Shown: positions 42,589 to 51,178, counted from the stretch's first letter. The stretch: DNA of 64,000 nt from Saccharospirillum alexandrii_A (GCF_043641555.1 NZ_JBHZRJ010000005.1:124001-188000), one strand, 5' to 3'. Notes: generated by a model from the sequence alone, not told the origin. Program-made: numbers and translations.

Positions 42589-42618
42589 AGACTCAGACTC
42601 ACCCAAGAGTCTGAGTCT
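42589..42618. promoter_or_regulatory. Perfect 11-bp stem-loop upstream of the exported-protein gene
   Basis: AGACTCAGACT and AGTCTGAGTCT pair without mismatch around an 8-nt loop, 40 bp upstream of the minus-strand gene at 42064-42549. It may be part of its 5' leader or an operator. The rest of the 42550-42928 gap is AT-rich and holds the promoters of this gene and of the divergent response regulator. Confidence 0.6.
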
Positions 42619-42928
42619 TGTACTACCGCTTCTCATTGCATAGTACAGTCTCGCGCTCAAGGGAATGACATTAGGCACTGGTTATGTGACGGTGTTAACA
42701 AACACTGCATTATCCTACTATTATTGGCTGAATGAACCCCCGGTGAATGGCAAGCATCAATATTCATTTACCTCTTACAATGTCCAACTGGTGTAGATTC
42801 GTGATTTTCCGCTGAACCCTCTACCAGCCTAGTAATAGAGGCGCGAATACTACTAAATGCCCACATCATTAAGTCATGCTATGGTTCACAACGCCCTTAA
42901 TCAACAAGCGCAACCCCGACAGGCAACC

Positions 42929-43627
42929 ATGAAACGTACCGTACTTATATTGGAAGACACCCCTGACATCGCCGAGCTGGTGCGTATGCATCTTGAAGAT
43001 CTCGATTGCGAAGTGGTCGTCGAGCCTCGGGGCGATACCGGCCTGGCCCGCTTCCGGGAAGGCGGCATAGACCTGGTGATACTGGATCTGATGCTTCCAG
43101 GCATCGATGGCCTCTCTGTGTGCCGGGAAATTCGTACTCTGCCGGGCTACACACCGGTGTTAATGCTGACCGCCCGCACGTCAGAACTGGACCGAGTGCT
43201 GGGCCTGGAAATGGGCGCGGATGATTACCTGACCAAGCCGTTCAGCGTGGCAGAACTGACTGCCCGGGTAAAAGCCCTGTTCCGTCGGGTCGATGCGTTG
43301 TCGCAACCGGCCAAGGCGCCGGACACGGACATCGTGGTGCGCGATCAGCTTCGGCTCGACCCCTCCAAACGCCGTGTCTGGATCGCCGATGCCGAGGTGG
43401 AGCTGACAGCACGGGAATTTGACCTGCTGTTGCATTTCGCCAGTCACCCGGGGCAGGTGTTCAGTCGCCTGCAATTGCTCGATGCAGTGTGGGGGTACAA
43501 CCACGAAGGTTACGAACACACGGTCAATACCCACATCAATCGCCTGCGCGGCAAAATAGAAACCGACCTCACCCACCCGCATTACATTGAGACCGTCTGG
43601 GGCGTCGGCTATCGGTTCCGCGAATGA
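42929..43627 (+). CDS. OmpR/PhoB-family response regulator
   Basis: This 232-aa protein has a receiver domain with phospho-acceptor Asp53 in LVILDLMLPGIDG and the Lys of LTKPF. A C-terminal winged-helix DNA-binding domain follows (ELTAREFDLLLHFASHPGQVFSRLQLLDAVWG and VNTHINRLRGKIE). The ATG at 42929 begins the receiver directly. The kinase gene overlaps its last 4 bp (ATGA). The msrAB gene lies downstream in the same direction. Its regulon is not known, but msrAB is a natural candidate. Confidence 0.93.
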   Translation: MKRTVLILEDTPDIAELVRMHLEDLDCEVVVEPRGDTGLARFREGGIDLVILDLMLPGIDGLSVCREIRTLPGYTPVLMLTARTSELDRVLGLEMGADDYLTKPFSVAELTARVKALFRRVDALSQPAKAPDTDIVVRDQLRLDPSKRRVWIADAEVELTAREFDLLLHFASHPGQVFSRLQLLDAVWGYNHEGYEHTVNTHINRLRGKIETDLTHPHYIETVWGVGYRFRE

Positions 43628-45135
43628 ATAATCCGTTCAAGTTGCTCCGCAGCCTCTATGCCCGCCTGGCGCTAGGCCTGTTTGTGTTGTTGATAGTGGT
43701 CGGCCTGGTGTACACCGCCATCAGCCTGGTGGCGCTGCGCAGTTACCAGGCATCGGTCAATCAGGAACTGAACCGAAACCTGGCGATGAACCTGGTGGCC
43801 GACCAGAACCTGGTCGCTAACGGTGAGCTGAATTTCGATGAACTGGATAACCTGTTCTCGCTGTACATGTCGATCAACCCCAGCATCGAAATCTACCTGA
43901 TCAACCCTGAAGGCCGCATTCTGTCGTACTCGGCAGACCCCGATAAGATCAAACGCAACAGCGTGTCGATGGCGCCCATTGAGCGGCTGCTGGCGAACCC
44001 GGATGCCTACCCCCTGTTGGGTGACGACCCGCGCAGCCACGACCGGCAAAAGGTGTTCTCGGTGACCCCGGTCCCCTCGGCCGACAACGTGGAAGGCTAC
44101 CTCTATGTGGTGCTACGCGGCGAGGAGTACGATTCCGCCGAACTTATGGCCCGGGAAAGCCAGTTTTTCATCATCAGCGCCTGGGCCGTGGCGGTCAGTC
44201 TGGGCATCGGGTTACTGGCGGGGCTGGCCGTGTTTCATTTGCTCACGCGCCGGTTGAAACAACTGGCGGACAGGGTCGATCATTTCCAGAACTTGCTGGT
44301 TGCCGACACCCCGCGATTGCCGGCACCCGCCGGTGATGAGATCGACACGCTGGCTTCAACATTCGAGCGCATGTCGACGCGCATTACCCTGCAACTGGAC
44401 CAGTTACAGGAGAAAGACGCGTTGCGGCGTCAGTTGGTGGCTCAGGTATCGCATGATCTGCGCACACCGCTCGCCAGCTTGCAGGGTTATGTCGAAAGCC
44501 TGCTGATCAAACGCGACCACCTGAGTGATGAAGAACAACGACGCTTTCTCACCATCGCCCTGAACGAATCCCGCCGGCTCGGTCGACTGATTGACGAACT
44601 GTTTGAACTGGCCGCCCTGGAAGCCCGGGAAAAACAGCCCGAGCCAGAGCCCTTCTCACTGCCAGAGCTGATTCACGACGTGGTTCATAAACACCAGCCT
44701 GCCGCCGAGAACCGATCCATTGAGCTGAATATCGAAGGCGATTTGGCGTTGCCCATGGCCTACGCCGATCTGGGCATGACCGAGCGCGTGCTGGACAATC
44801 TGATCAGCAACGCCATGGACCACACACCGGACAACGGACGCATCGAACTCACACTGGCACATGCAGATGAGGCTGTGTCTGTGACGGTACACGACACCGG
44901 CCCTGGCATCGCCCCGGAAGACCTGCCGTTCATTTTTGACGCGTTCCACCGCGGCTCATCCGAGCGAAGCTCGGCCCATGCCGGGCTCGGGCTCGCCATT
45001 GCCCGGCGCATTATGATGCTGCAGCACGGCAGCATCAGTGCTGGCAACCACCGCGACGCGGGCGCGGAGTTCGTGGTGACGTTGCCGCTGGCAGCCACAC
45101 TCTTGGCGCCTTCCGGCAAGCATAACGGTTCGTGA
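43624..45135 (+). CDS. Sensor histidine kinase with periplasmic sensor and HAMP
   Basis: This 503-aa inner-membrane kinase has two membrane helices (about residues 16-38 and 183-204) flanking a periplasmic domain of about 145 residues. A HAMP domain follows, then the H-box QVSHDLRTPLASLQGY, the N-box NLISNAMDHTP, HDTGPGIAP and the G-box HAGLGLAIARRI. It should phosphorylate the response regulator encoded by the overlapping upstream gene. The signal is unknown. Proximity to the exported MsrAB enzyme suggests envelope oxidative stress, as an inference. Confidence 0.92.
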   Translation: MNNPFKLLRSLYARLALGLFVLLIVVGLVYTAISLVALRSYQASVNQELNRNLAMNLVADQNLVANGELNFDELDNLFSLYMSINPSIEIYLINPEGRILSYSADPDKIKRNSVSMAPIERLLANPDAYPLLGDDPRSHDRQKVFSVTPVPSADNVEGYLYVVLRGEEYDSAELMARESQFFIISAWAVAVSLGIGLLAGLAVFHLLTRRLKQLADRVDHFQNLLVADTPRLPAPAGDEIDTLASTFERMSTRITLQLDQLQEKDALRRQLVAQVSHDLRTPLASLQGYVESLLIKRDHLSDEEQRRFLTIALNESRRLGRLIDELFELAALEAREKQPEPEPFSLPELIHDVVHKHQPAAENRSIELNIEGDLALPMAYADLGMTERVLDNLISNAMDHTPDNGRIELTLAHADEAVSVTVHDTGPGIAPEDLPFIFDAFHRGSSERSSAHAGLGLAIARRIMMLQHGSISAGNHRDAGAEFVVTLPLAATLLAPSGKHNGS

Positions 45136-45220
45136 TACTTTTGTTATAAACAACAGACTTCCTTGTGAACCTTTGCCTGCAGACTGTCTTCTTCTGCCCA
45201 AGGCCAACGAGGTACACAGT

Positions 45221-46486
45221 ATGAAACAGACATTACTCTATTCAGGCTTGCTGATCGCCATGACCTTCGCCGGTATTCAGGTGGCGGCCAGTAACCATTC
45301 AAACCAAAACAGCCAGTATGCCCCGAACGACCCTTCGCTGGCGGTCGCCACCTTTGCAGGCGGCTGCTTCTGGTGCGTTGAGGCCGGCTTCGAGGCATTG
45401 CCCGGTGTCGCTGAAGCGGTCTCCGGCTACACCGGTGGATCGGAAATGAACCCGAGCTACAAAGACGTCTCCGGTGGCCGGACCGGTCACACCGAAGCGG
45501 TTCAGGTCTACTACGACCCGGCCGTCATCACCTATGAAGGGCTGCTGCAAGGCTTGTGGCGCATGATGGACCCGACCGACGCCAACGGCCAGTTTGTGGA
45601 CCGGGGTGCCCAGTACCGCCCGGGTATTTTTTACCACACGCCCGAGCAACAGACGCTGGCCCAGGAAGCAAAACAGGCGCTGATTGCGGAAGACCGCTAT
45701 GAAAAGCCGGTCATTATTGAGATCGAGCCTTTTGAGGTGTTCTACGATGCCGAGGAATACCATCAGGATTACCACACCGAGAACCCGATCCGGTACAAGT
45801 TCTATACCCACAATTCCGGACGTTATCAGTTTATCGATGCCGTCTGGGGTGAGGAACGGTACATTGACTATAGCCAGTTCCGGCCCATGGATATGAGCAA
45901 CATGGACGATATGGGTGAAATGGACAGTATGGACGGCATGGACAGTATGGACGACATGGACAGCATGGATGACATGGACAACATGGATGGCATGGACAGC
46001 ATGGATATGAGTGCCGGTCCCGGCTTCAACGCCGCCACGTTCACCAAACCGAGTGAGCAGGTGCTTGAACAACGGCTGTCGGACATCCAGTTCAAAGTCA
46101 CTCAGGAAGACGGCACCGAACGCGCGTTCAACAACGTCTATTGGGATGAAAAGCGCGAAGGGCTCTATGTGGATATCGTCTCGGGCGAGCCGTTGTTTTC
46201 ATCGCGCGATAAGTACAAATCCGGCACCGGCTGGCCGAGCTTTACTCAACCCATCGCCTCAGACGTTGTGACTGAGCATGAAGACAGAGGGTTGTTTTCA
46301 GTGCGTACCGAAATACGCAGCCGCTACGCCGACTCCCACCTCGGCCATGTATTCACCGACGGCCCCCAGCCAACCGGCCTGCGCTATTGCATGAACTCGG
46401 CCGCGCTGCGTTTCATTCCGAAAGACGAGATGGTGGCTGAAGGGTACGCAGACTATGTGGCGATGGTAGCCCCGCCCATTTCCTGA
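45221..46486 (+). CDS. msrAB: Exported MsrA-MsrB methionine sulfoxide reductase fusion with Met/Asp linker
   Basis: This 421-aa enzyme has a Sec signal peptide (1-23), an MsrA domain with the catalytic GGCFWC motif (Cys49, Cys52) and an MsrB domain with GTGWPSFT and the catalytic RYCMNSA. It should reduce both S and R forms of oxidised methionine in envelope proteins. Between the domains, encoded by 45887-46013, is a linker with 15 Met in about 42 residues in repeated M-D-S/D/G/N-M units. The MsrB part lacks the zinc-binding CxxC pairs, as in non-zinc members. The likely electron donor system is not encoded here. A two-component system precedes it by 85 bp. Confidence 0.93.
   Translation: MKQTLLYSGLLIAMTFAGIQVAASNHSNQNSQYAPNDPSLAVATFAGGCFWCVEAGFEALPGVAEAVSGYTGGSEMNPSYKDVSGGRTGHTEAVQVYYDPAVITYEGLLQGLWRMMDPTDANGQFVDRGAQYRPGIFYHTPEQQTLAQEAKQALIAEDRYEKPVIIEIEPFEVFYDAEEYHQDYHTENPIRYKFYTHNSGRYQFIDAVWGEERYIDYSQFRPMDMSNMDDMGEMDSMDGMDSMDDMDSMDDMDNMDGMDSMDMSAGPGFNAATFTKPSEQVLEQRLSDIQFKVTQEDGTERAFNNVYWDEKREGLYVDIVSGEPLFSSRDKYKSGTGWPSFTQPIASDVVTEHEDRGLFSVRTEIRSRYADSHLGHVFTDGPQPTGLRYCMNSAALRFIPKDEMVAEGYADYVAMVAPPIS
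45887..46013 (+). repeat. Tandem ATGGAC-type repeat encoding a Met/Asp linker
   Basis: About 14 imperfect 9-nt units of the form ATGGACAGC / ATGGATGAC lie between the msrA and msrB parts and encode M-D-S/D/G/N triplets. The units differ at third positions and in the third codon, so the repeat is old enough to have diverged. Its length could vary between strains. Confidence 0.85.
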
Positions 46487-46545
46487 TTTGAGATTCCTCC
46501 GGTGGGCCTCATTCAGGGCCTGCCGAAAAACGCTCTCCCCGGGTC

Positions 46546-46582
46546 GTGCCTTACACACCTTAAGGCAACGCCCGTTTTTTTT
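46546..46582 (+). terminator. Candidate terminator after msrAB
   Basis: TGCCTTA (46547-46553) and TAAGGCA (46561-46567) form a 7-bp stem, followed 7 nt later by a run of eight T (46575-46582). The gap between stem and T-run is longer than usual, so termination is probable but not certain. Confidence 0.45.
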
Positions 46583-46655
46583 GCCCAGCCAATTTCCGCA
46601 CCTACTTTTGAGAACTCTGTCACAATTCCTACCTTGGCATTAGCCCTAAGACCAT

Positions 46656-46767
46656 ACCTGAGGCAGCGCGATACTGGTTGAGAACCGATGTTACTACTAC
46701 GCTGCACCCTATAGACAGGCATACCCAAAACCTCAGGTGATGCCCGACAGACGAGTCGGGTATAGGG
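46656..46767 (+). ncRNA. Structured 5' leader upstream of the ethylene-receptor-like kinase
   Basis: ACCTGAGG (46656-46663) pairs perfectly with CCTCAGGT (46731-46738). Inside, CAGCG pairs with CGCTG (46700-46704) and GGTT pairs with AACC. Downstream, CCCGAC (46743) pairs with GTCGGG (46755), and CCCTATA (46707) with TATAGGG (46761) competes with the first fold. The layout resembles a riboswitch-like leader but matches no class I know. It occupies much of the 46487-46815 gap. Confidence 0.4.
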
Positions 46768-46815
46768 ATGGTTTCGTAGCAGACTGCTTTGTGCTGTTGT
46801 CGATCCGGAGAATTC

Positions 46816-48471
46816 ATGGAAGCATTGTGGAACTATATAGTTGGCCCCGATTTCATGCCGCACGGCCATTGTTATTACTGGCGATCGGATCTACTGGCCT
46901 TGCATGCCGGTTCGGATGCTGTGATTGCCATTGCCTATTTTTCGATACCACTGGCCCTGGCCAAGCTATGGTACGACCGGGCTGACCTGGGCTATCGTTG
47001 GATCATCAAGATGTTTGCCGCCTTTATTGTAGCCTGCGGTACGACCCATCTGGTGGGTATCTGGAACATCTGGAACGCCGATTATTATTTTCAGGGCATC
47101 GTTAAACTCATTACGGCTGGCATTTCCCTGGTAACTGCCATTCTGATTTGGCCACTGCTGCCCAAGGTACTCGCCATCCCCAGCCCGGCCATGTTGACTG
47201 AACGCAATGAAGCCTTGAACGAGGAAATGCTCAAGCGCACCTATGCCGAACAACAATTGCGATTGTTGTATGAATCACTTGAGCAAACCGTAGAAGAGCG
47301 CACACAGGAACTGCAACAAGCCAAACGGGCACTGGAGTTGCAGATTCAAACCTCCGAGCAAGTCAAACAGCGTCTGCAGAGCATTTTCGAATCGGCCCCC
47401 AATGGAATGATTGTGGTCTCCAGAGACGGTACGATTTTGCAGGCCAACTCCATGGCTCACAGCATTTTTCACTACGACGTCGGCGAGCTTTCGGGCAAGC
47501 GCGTTGAGCAATTGGTACCCGCAGATAGTCGCAAACCACACCAGGCCAATCGGGAACATTACATCAGCTCTCCAACCAAACGCATGATGGGTGATCGACG
47601 GGATCTTTCAGGCCTGTGTGCGGATGGCAAAACCGTACCGGTCGAAATTGGCCTTAACCCGGTTACCGGCAGCAGTGAAGGTGAAGTCGTCGCGTCCGTT
47701 GTGGATGTCAGTGAGCGACGCAACTACGAACGGAAAATAGAGCAACGCAGTGAAGCGCTGGAGCGCTCTAACCGTGAACTGAAGGAGTTTGCCTTTATCG
47801 CCTCACACGATTTGCGCGAGCCATTGCGCAAGATCATCTCCTTTTCCAAATTGCTTCTCAGCAAAGACTACGGCAATTTCACGGGTGAGGGAGAAACGTT
47901 TGCCAGCTATGTTGTGGATGCCGCGGAACGGATGCGCGAACTGCTTGATAGCCTGCTGTCATACAGTCGCGTGACCTCCCATGGTGGTCAGTTCGTAGTG
48001 ACCGATCTCAATGACGTGGTTCGTGAAGTGCTGTCCGATTTACAGATGACGATTGAAGAAAGCCAGGCCCGTTTTGAAGTTGCCTCCCTCGATCAGCTTA
48101 CTATGGACCCAAGTCAGATCCGGCAACTGTTACAGAACATCGTCTCCAACGCACTTAAGTATCGCCAGCCGGAGCAGCCCCCAATCATCCGAATTCATGG
48201 CGAACCGGTCCAGGGTGATCGGTACCGGCTCACCATTGAAGACAACGGCATCGGGTTCGAAAACCAGTACAACGAACAGATTTTTGAAGTATTCAAACGC
48301 CTGCATGGCAGAGACAGTTACCCCGGCACGGGGATGGGCCTTGCTATTTGCCGGAAAATTGTAGACCGCCACCAGGGTGTGATACGTGCCGAAAGTTCAC
48401 CGGGAAAAGGAACGCGTTTCATCATTGAATTACCTGTCAATCCGCATATCGAGGCTGCCCATGATTTCTGA
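46816..48471 (+). CDS. Histidine kinase with ethylene-receptor (ETR1-like) membrane domain
   Basis: This 551-aa kinase begins with three membrane helices that match the plant ETR1 ethylene-binding domain: SDAVIAIAYFSIP (Asp34), FAAFIVACGTTHLVGIW (Cys74, His78). In ETR1 the copper-binding and essential residues are Asp25, Cys65 and His69, so all three are kept at a constant offset of nine. A coiled coil, a PAS domain (about residues 185-300) and a HisKA/HATPase core follow (FIASHDLREPLRKI; NALKYRQPEQPP; DNGIGFEN; GTGMGLAICRKI). The ATG at 46816 has GGAG upstream. It overlaps the next receiver gene by 11 bp. Ethylene or another small ligand bound through copper is the inferred signal. Confidence 0.9.
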   Translation: MEALWNYIVGPDFMPHGHCYYWRSDLLALHAGSDAVIAIAYFSIPLALAKLWYDRADLGYRWIIKMFAAFIVACGTTHLVGIWNIWNADYYFQGIVKLITAGISLVTAILIWPLLPKVLAIPSPAMLTERNEALNEEMLKRTYAEQQLRLLYESLEQTVEERTQELQQAKRALELQIQTSEQVKQRLQSIFESAPNGMIVVSRDGTILQANSMAHSIFHYDVGELSGKRVEQLVPADSRKPHQANREHYISSPTKRMMGDRRDLSGLCADGKTVPVEIGLNPVTGSSEGEVVASVVDVSERRNYERKIEQRSEALERSNRELKEFAFIASHDLREPLRKIISFSKLLLSKDYGNFTGEGETFASYVVDAAERMRELLDSLLSYSRVTSHGGQFVVTDLNDVVREVLSDLQMTIEESQARFEVASLDQLTMDPSQIRQLLQNIVSNALKYRQPEQPPIIRIHGEPVQGDRYRLTIEDNGIGFENQYNEQIFEVFKRLHGRDSYPGTGMGLAICRKIVDRHQGVIRAESSPGKGTRFIIELPVNPHIEAAHDF

Positions 48472-48913
48472 CAATGAGTTGCTGTTGCTGGTGGTTGATG
48501 ACGACCCTGAAGATTTCCTGCTGGTAAAAACAGCCGTTAAACGAGCGTTACTCCCCCTTTCCGTGAAGGGTTTAAGCAACGGTGATGCGCTGATGAATTA
48601 CCTGGCAGAACGCACCAGAATGCCCGACCCGATGGCACCGACTATGGTGATATTGCTTGATCTGAATATGCCCGGGAAAGACGGCCGCTCTTGCTTGCGG
48701 GAAATAAAAGCGAACCCGTCGCTGGCGGATATTCCTGTCGTTATCTTTTCGACCTCCGACTCACCGGATGATATTCAGAAGAGTTACGAACTGAACGCTA
48801 ATTCATACATTTGCAAGCCAGACGACTTGTCTCAGCTTGAAAGAATACTGTCTACGCTCTATCGCTACTGGTTTGGTCACTCACTATCGCCTGCGCAGGA
48901 ACCTGCTTCATGA
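48461..48913 (+). CDS. Single-domain response regulator, Rcp1-like
   Basis: This 150-aa protein is a receiver domain only. Asp67 in VILLDLNMPGKDG is the phospho-acceptor. Acidic residues VVDDDPED and the Lys in YICKPDD complete the active site. The spaced loop between helix 2 and strand 3 and the C-terminal STLYRYWF are typical of Rcp1-type receivers that pair with phytochrome-like kinases. The start overlaps the kinase gene by 11 bp and the stop overlaps the next gene by 4 bp, so the three are coupled. It may act as a phosphate shuttle or sink between the kinase and the GGDEF-EAL protein. Confidence 0.9.
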   Translation: MISDNELLLLVVDDDPEDFLLVKTAVKRALLPLSVKGLSNGDALMNYLAERTRMPDPMAPTMVILLDLNMPGKDGRSCLREIKANPSLADIPVVIFSTSDSPDDIQKSYELNANSYICKPDDLSQLERILSTLYRYWFGHSLSPAQEPAS

Positions 48914-50631
48914 ACAAGCCTATGATCAGAATTCTGGTAGTGGAGGATGACGCTGCGGACTTCATGCTGGTGAAGCAATCACTGCTGAAAAGTGATAGAA
49001 ACCAATACAACGTTCAGCACATATCGGAGTATGAAGCCGCCAGCGAGGCGCTGTATCAGGATGACTGTGACCTCATTTTGCTCGACTACTTTCTGGGCAG
49101 CCATTCCGGCCTGGAATTGCTCCAGCAAGCCAGAACTCTGCAGTTTAAACGGCCTATCATTGTAATGACCGGAAGCAATGCCCCCGAGCTCGACGATATG
49201 CTGATGAAAGAGGGGGCGGCCGACTTCATTCCCAAGGACGAGCTGTCTACGGCATTACTCGACCGCAGCATTCGCCATGCCATAGAACGCAAGGAAGCCG
49301 AATTCAAAATCGCCGAACTGGTTCGCAGAGACCCTCTCACCGGCCTCGGTAACCGCTACATTTTTGAAGAACACATGGAACTGGCCATAGCCCGGGCGGC
49401 ACGCAAAAAACAGCATCTGGCGGTGATATTTCTCGATCTCGACCGGTTTAAGGACATTAACGACAGCCTGGGCCATCACGTCGGTGATCTGTTACTGACG
49501 CTGATGGGGGAACGGTTGCGCCGTGCCGTACGCAAAAGTGACTTCGTTGCCCGCATTGGCGGCGATGAATTTACCGCCCTGATCGACAACATCGAGAACG
49601 TAGAGGAGGTTAACCACATTCTCGAGAAGATATCCCGGGAGATGTGTCGCCCCGCTCCAGTCAGCAATACCACTCTGGACGTTACCGTCAGCATGGGGGT
49701 TGCCATTTACCCACACCACGGGGAAATGGCCATGGAGCTGATGCAAAAAGCCGACATGGCGTTGTACGAGTCAAAAGCACAGGGGGCCGGAGGCTTCCAT
49801 ATTTTCACCGACCGCTTGCAAGCTCGCCTGATTCACGGCCTGGAAACCGAGAAAGAGCTGCGCCATGCCCTGCGGCTGCAACAGTTCGAACTCTACTATC
49901 AACCACAGATCGACCTGAGCACCGGTGCCATTTGCGGGTTGGAAGCTCTGATTCGCTGGAACCGGCCGGACGGCCAGGTGGCTTCACCGGTCGAGTTCAT
50001 TCCCGTGGCTGTGCGCAGTGGCCTGATTGTACCCATCGGCTGCTGGGTGATTGAAGCCGCCTGCAAGCAGTTGCAGTTGTGGCGAGAGGCCGGGCTGAAT
50101 GTGCCTGTATCGGTGAATGTGTCACCGCGTCAGTTGAAGTTTCAGGGTTTTCTGAACCAGTTGCTCAGCTGTTTGAAACACTACCAGATTCCGCCTGGTA
50201 TGCTTGAGCTAGAGCTCACCGAAGAAGCCCTGATCGAAAATGGCCTGAACCAGTCAGCGATGTTGAGTAGCATTCGAAAAGCAGGTGTTGGTATCGCCAT
50301 TGATGATTTTGGCACCGGGTATTCCTCGATGCGGTATTTGCGTGAATTCCCATTAGACCGAATTAAGATAGACAAAAGCTTCGTCTCAGAAGCGGGCGTC
50401 AAAGGCTTGCGGGAACCTGCCATTACCCAATCCATTCTTTCGCTTGCCCAGGGGCTCGGGCTAAGCGTAGTGGCCGAGGGCGTAGAGACGAATGAACAGA
50501 AGCAACAGCTGCAGTCTCAGGGTTGCCGGGTTTGCCAGGGGTACCTGTATTATCGGCCGCTTAAACTGACAGACCTGGAGCCAGTCCTTCGACAGGCGGG
50601 TGGTATCAAACATGCTGATCATCGACCCTGA
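48910..50631 (+). CDS. Response regulator with GGDEF and EAL domains
   Basis: This 573-aa protein has an N-terminal receiver with Asp59 (LILLDYFLG), then GGDEF in VARIGGDEFTAL with an I-site RKSD five residues before, and an EAL domain with GLEALIRW, LELTEEALIENG, DDFGTGYSS, KIDKSF and AEGVETNEQ. Both catalytic domains look intact, so it could make or degrade c-di-GMP according to its phosphorylation. It follows the single-domain receiver with a 4-bp overlap and is probably the output of the ethylene-receptor-like kinase. A degenerate receiver gene follows. Confidence 0.93.
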   Translation: MNKPMIRILVVEDDAADFMLVKQSLLKSDRNQYNVQHISEYEAASEALYQDDCDLILLDYFLGSHSGLELLQQARTLQFKRPIIVMTGSNAPELDDMLMKEGAADFIPKDELSTALLDRSIRHAIERKEAEFKIAELVRRDPLTGLGNRYIFEEHMELAIARAARKKQHLAVIFLDLDRFKDINDSLGHHVGDLLLTLMGERLRRAVRKSDFVARIGGDEFTALIDNIENVEEVNHILEKISREMCRPAPVSNTTLDVTVSMGVAIYPHHGEMAMELMQKADMALYESKAQGAGGFHIFTDRLQARLIHGLETEKELRHALRLQQFELYYQPQIDLSTGAICGLEALIRWNRPDGQVASPVEFIPVAVRSGLIVPIGCWVIEAACKQLQLWREAGLNVPVSVNVSPRQLKFQGFLNQLLSCLKHYQIPPGMLELELTEEALIENGLNQSAMLSSIRKAGVGIAIDDFGTGYSSMRYLREFPLDRIKIDKSFVSEAGVKGLREPAITQSILSLAQGLGLSVVAEGVETNEQKQQLQSQGCRVCQGYLYYRPLKLTDLEPVLRQAGGIKHADHRP

Positions 50632-50688
50632 TAATCAGCACGTTCGCCAGTCAATGTGGCAAGGCATAGCAAGGGAGGGTCTATAGCG

Positions 50689-51150
50689 ATGAGTTCAGCC
50701 CGGAAGTCATTCATTCCGAGAACCATCCTGTTGCTCTCTGATGATGAGACCGCCGTTCACCATATTGAATCGGCGCTGTCGTCTTATTGCCTGACTCATC
50801 ACATTGAACGCCACAAAGATATTCACAGCTTTCACCAGGCGCTAATCGGCTCTTCTTTGCAATCCGCCTCGGCTACCCAGGTCGACCTGATTCTGATTGC
50901 CTATGTGGATGATCAGGAAAAAACTCACGAAGCACTGGCCGACTTGCGGCTTCTGCCGCGCTGGAAACTGGTCCCCTCGATTATTTTTCTGTCCCGGGAG
51001 GACCCTGCCTTCACCCGCATGCTGTATCACCTGGGGGCCAATACGGTGCTGAAGTTTCCCCTCAGGTTCGACGCATTGCAGCAACTGATCAGCACAATGG
51101 ATGCTTATTGGTTCAACACCGTCACCCTTCCCGACACCGATGAAGAATAA
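50689..51150 (+). CDS. Degenerate receiver-domain protein
   Basis: This 153-aa protein resembles a CheY-like receiver by the strand ILLLSDDETAVHHIE, the strand DLILIAYVDD and the later SIIFLSREDPAFTRMLYHLGA with LKFPL. The expected phospho-acceptor Asp at the end of strand 3 is replaced by Ala71. It should not be phosphorylated in the usual way and might bind a partner constitutively. GGAGGG lies about 10 bp before the ATG at 50689, preferred over 50656. It closes the four-gene kinase / c-di-GMP module. I cannot assign a named family. Confidence 0.7.
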   Translation: MSSARKSFIPRTILLLSDDETAVHHIESALSSYCLTHHIERHKDIHSFHQALIGSSLQSASATQVDLILIAYVDDQEKTHEALADLRLLPRWKLVPSIIFLSREDPAFTRMLYHLGANTVLKFPLRFDALQQLISTMDAYWFNTVTLPDTDEE

Positions 51151-51178
51151 ACCCGCTACGCCACCAGGGTTTACCGGG

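Noticed and set aside
45887..46013. CRISPR-like or satellite repeat
   Set aside because: The 9-nt units lie fully within the msrAB frame, have no spacers and encode a regular Met/Asp linker.
46656..46767. c-di-GMP-I (GEMM) riboswitch
   Set aside because: It would suit the downstream genes, but the conserved GEMM core sequences and tetraloop-receptor elements are not present.
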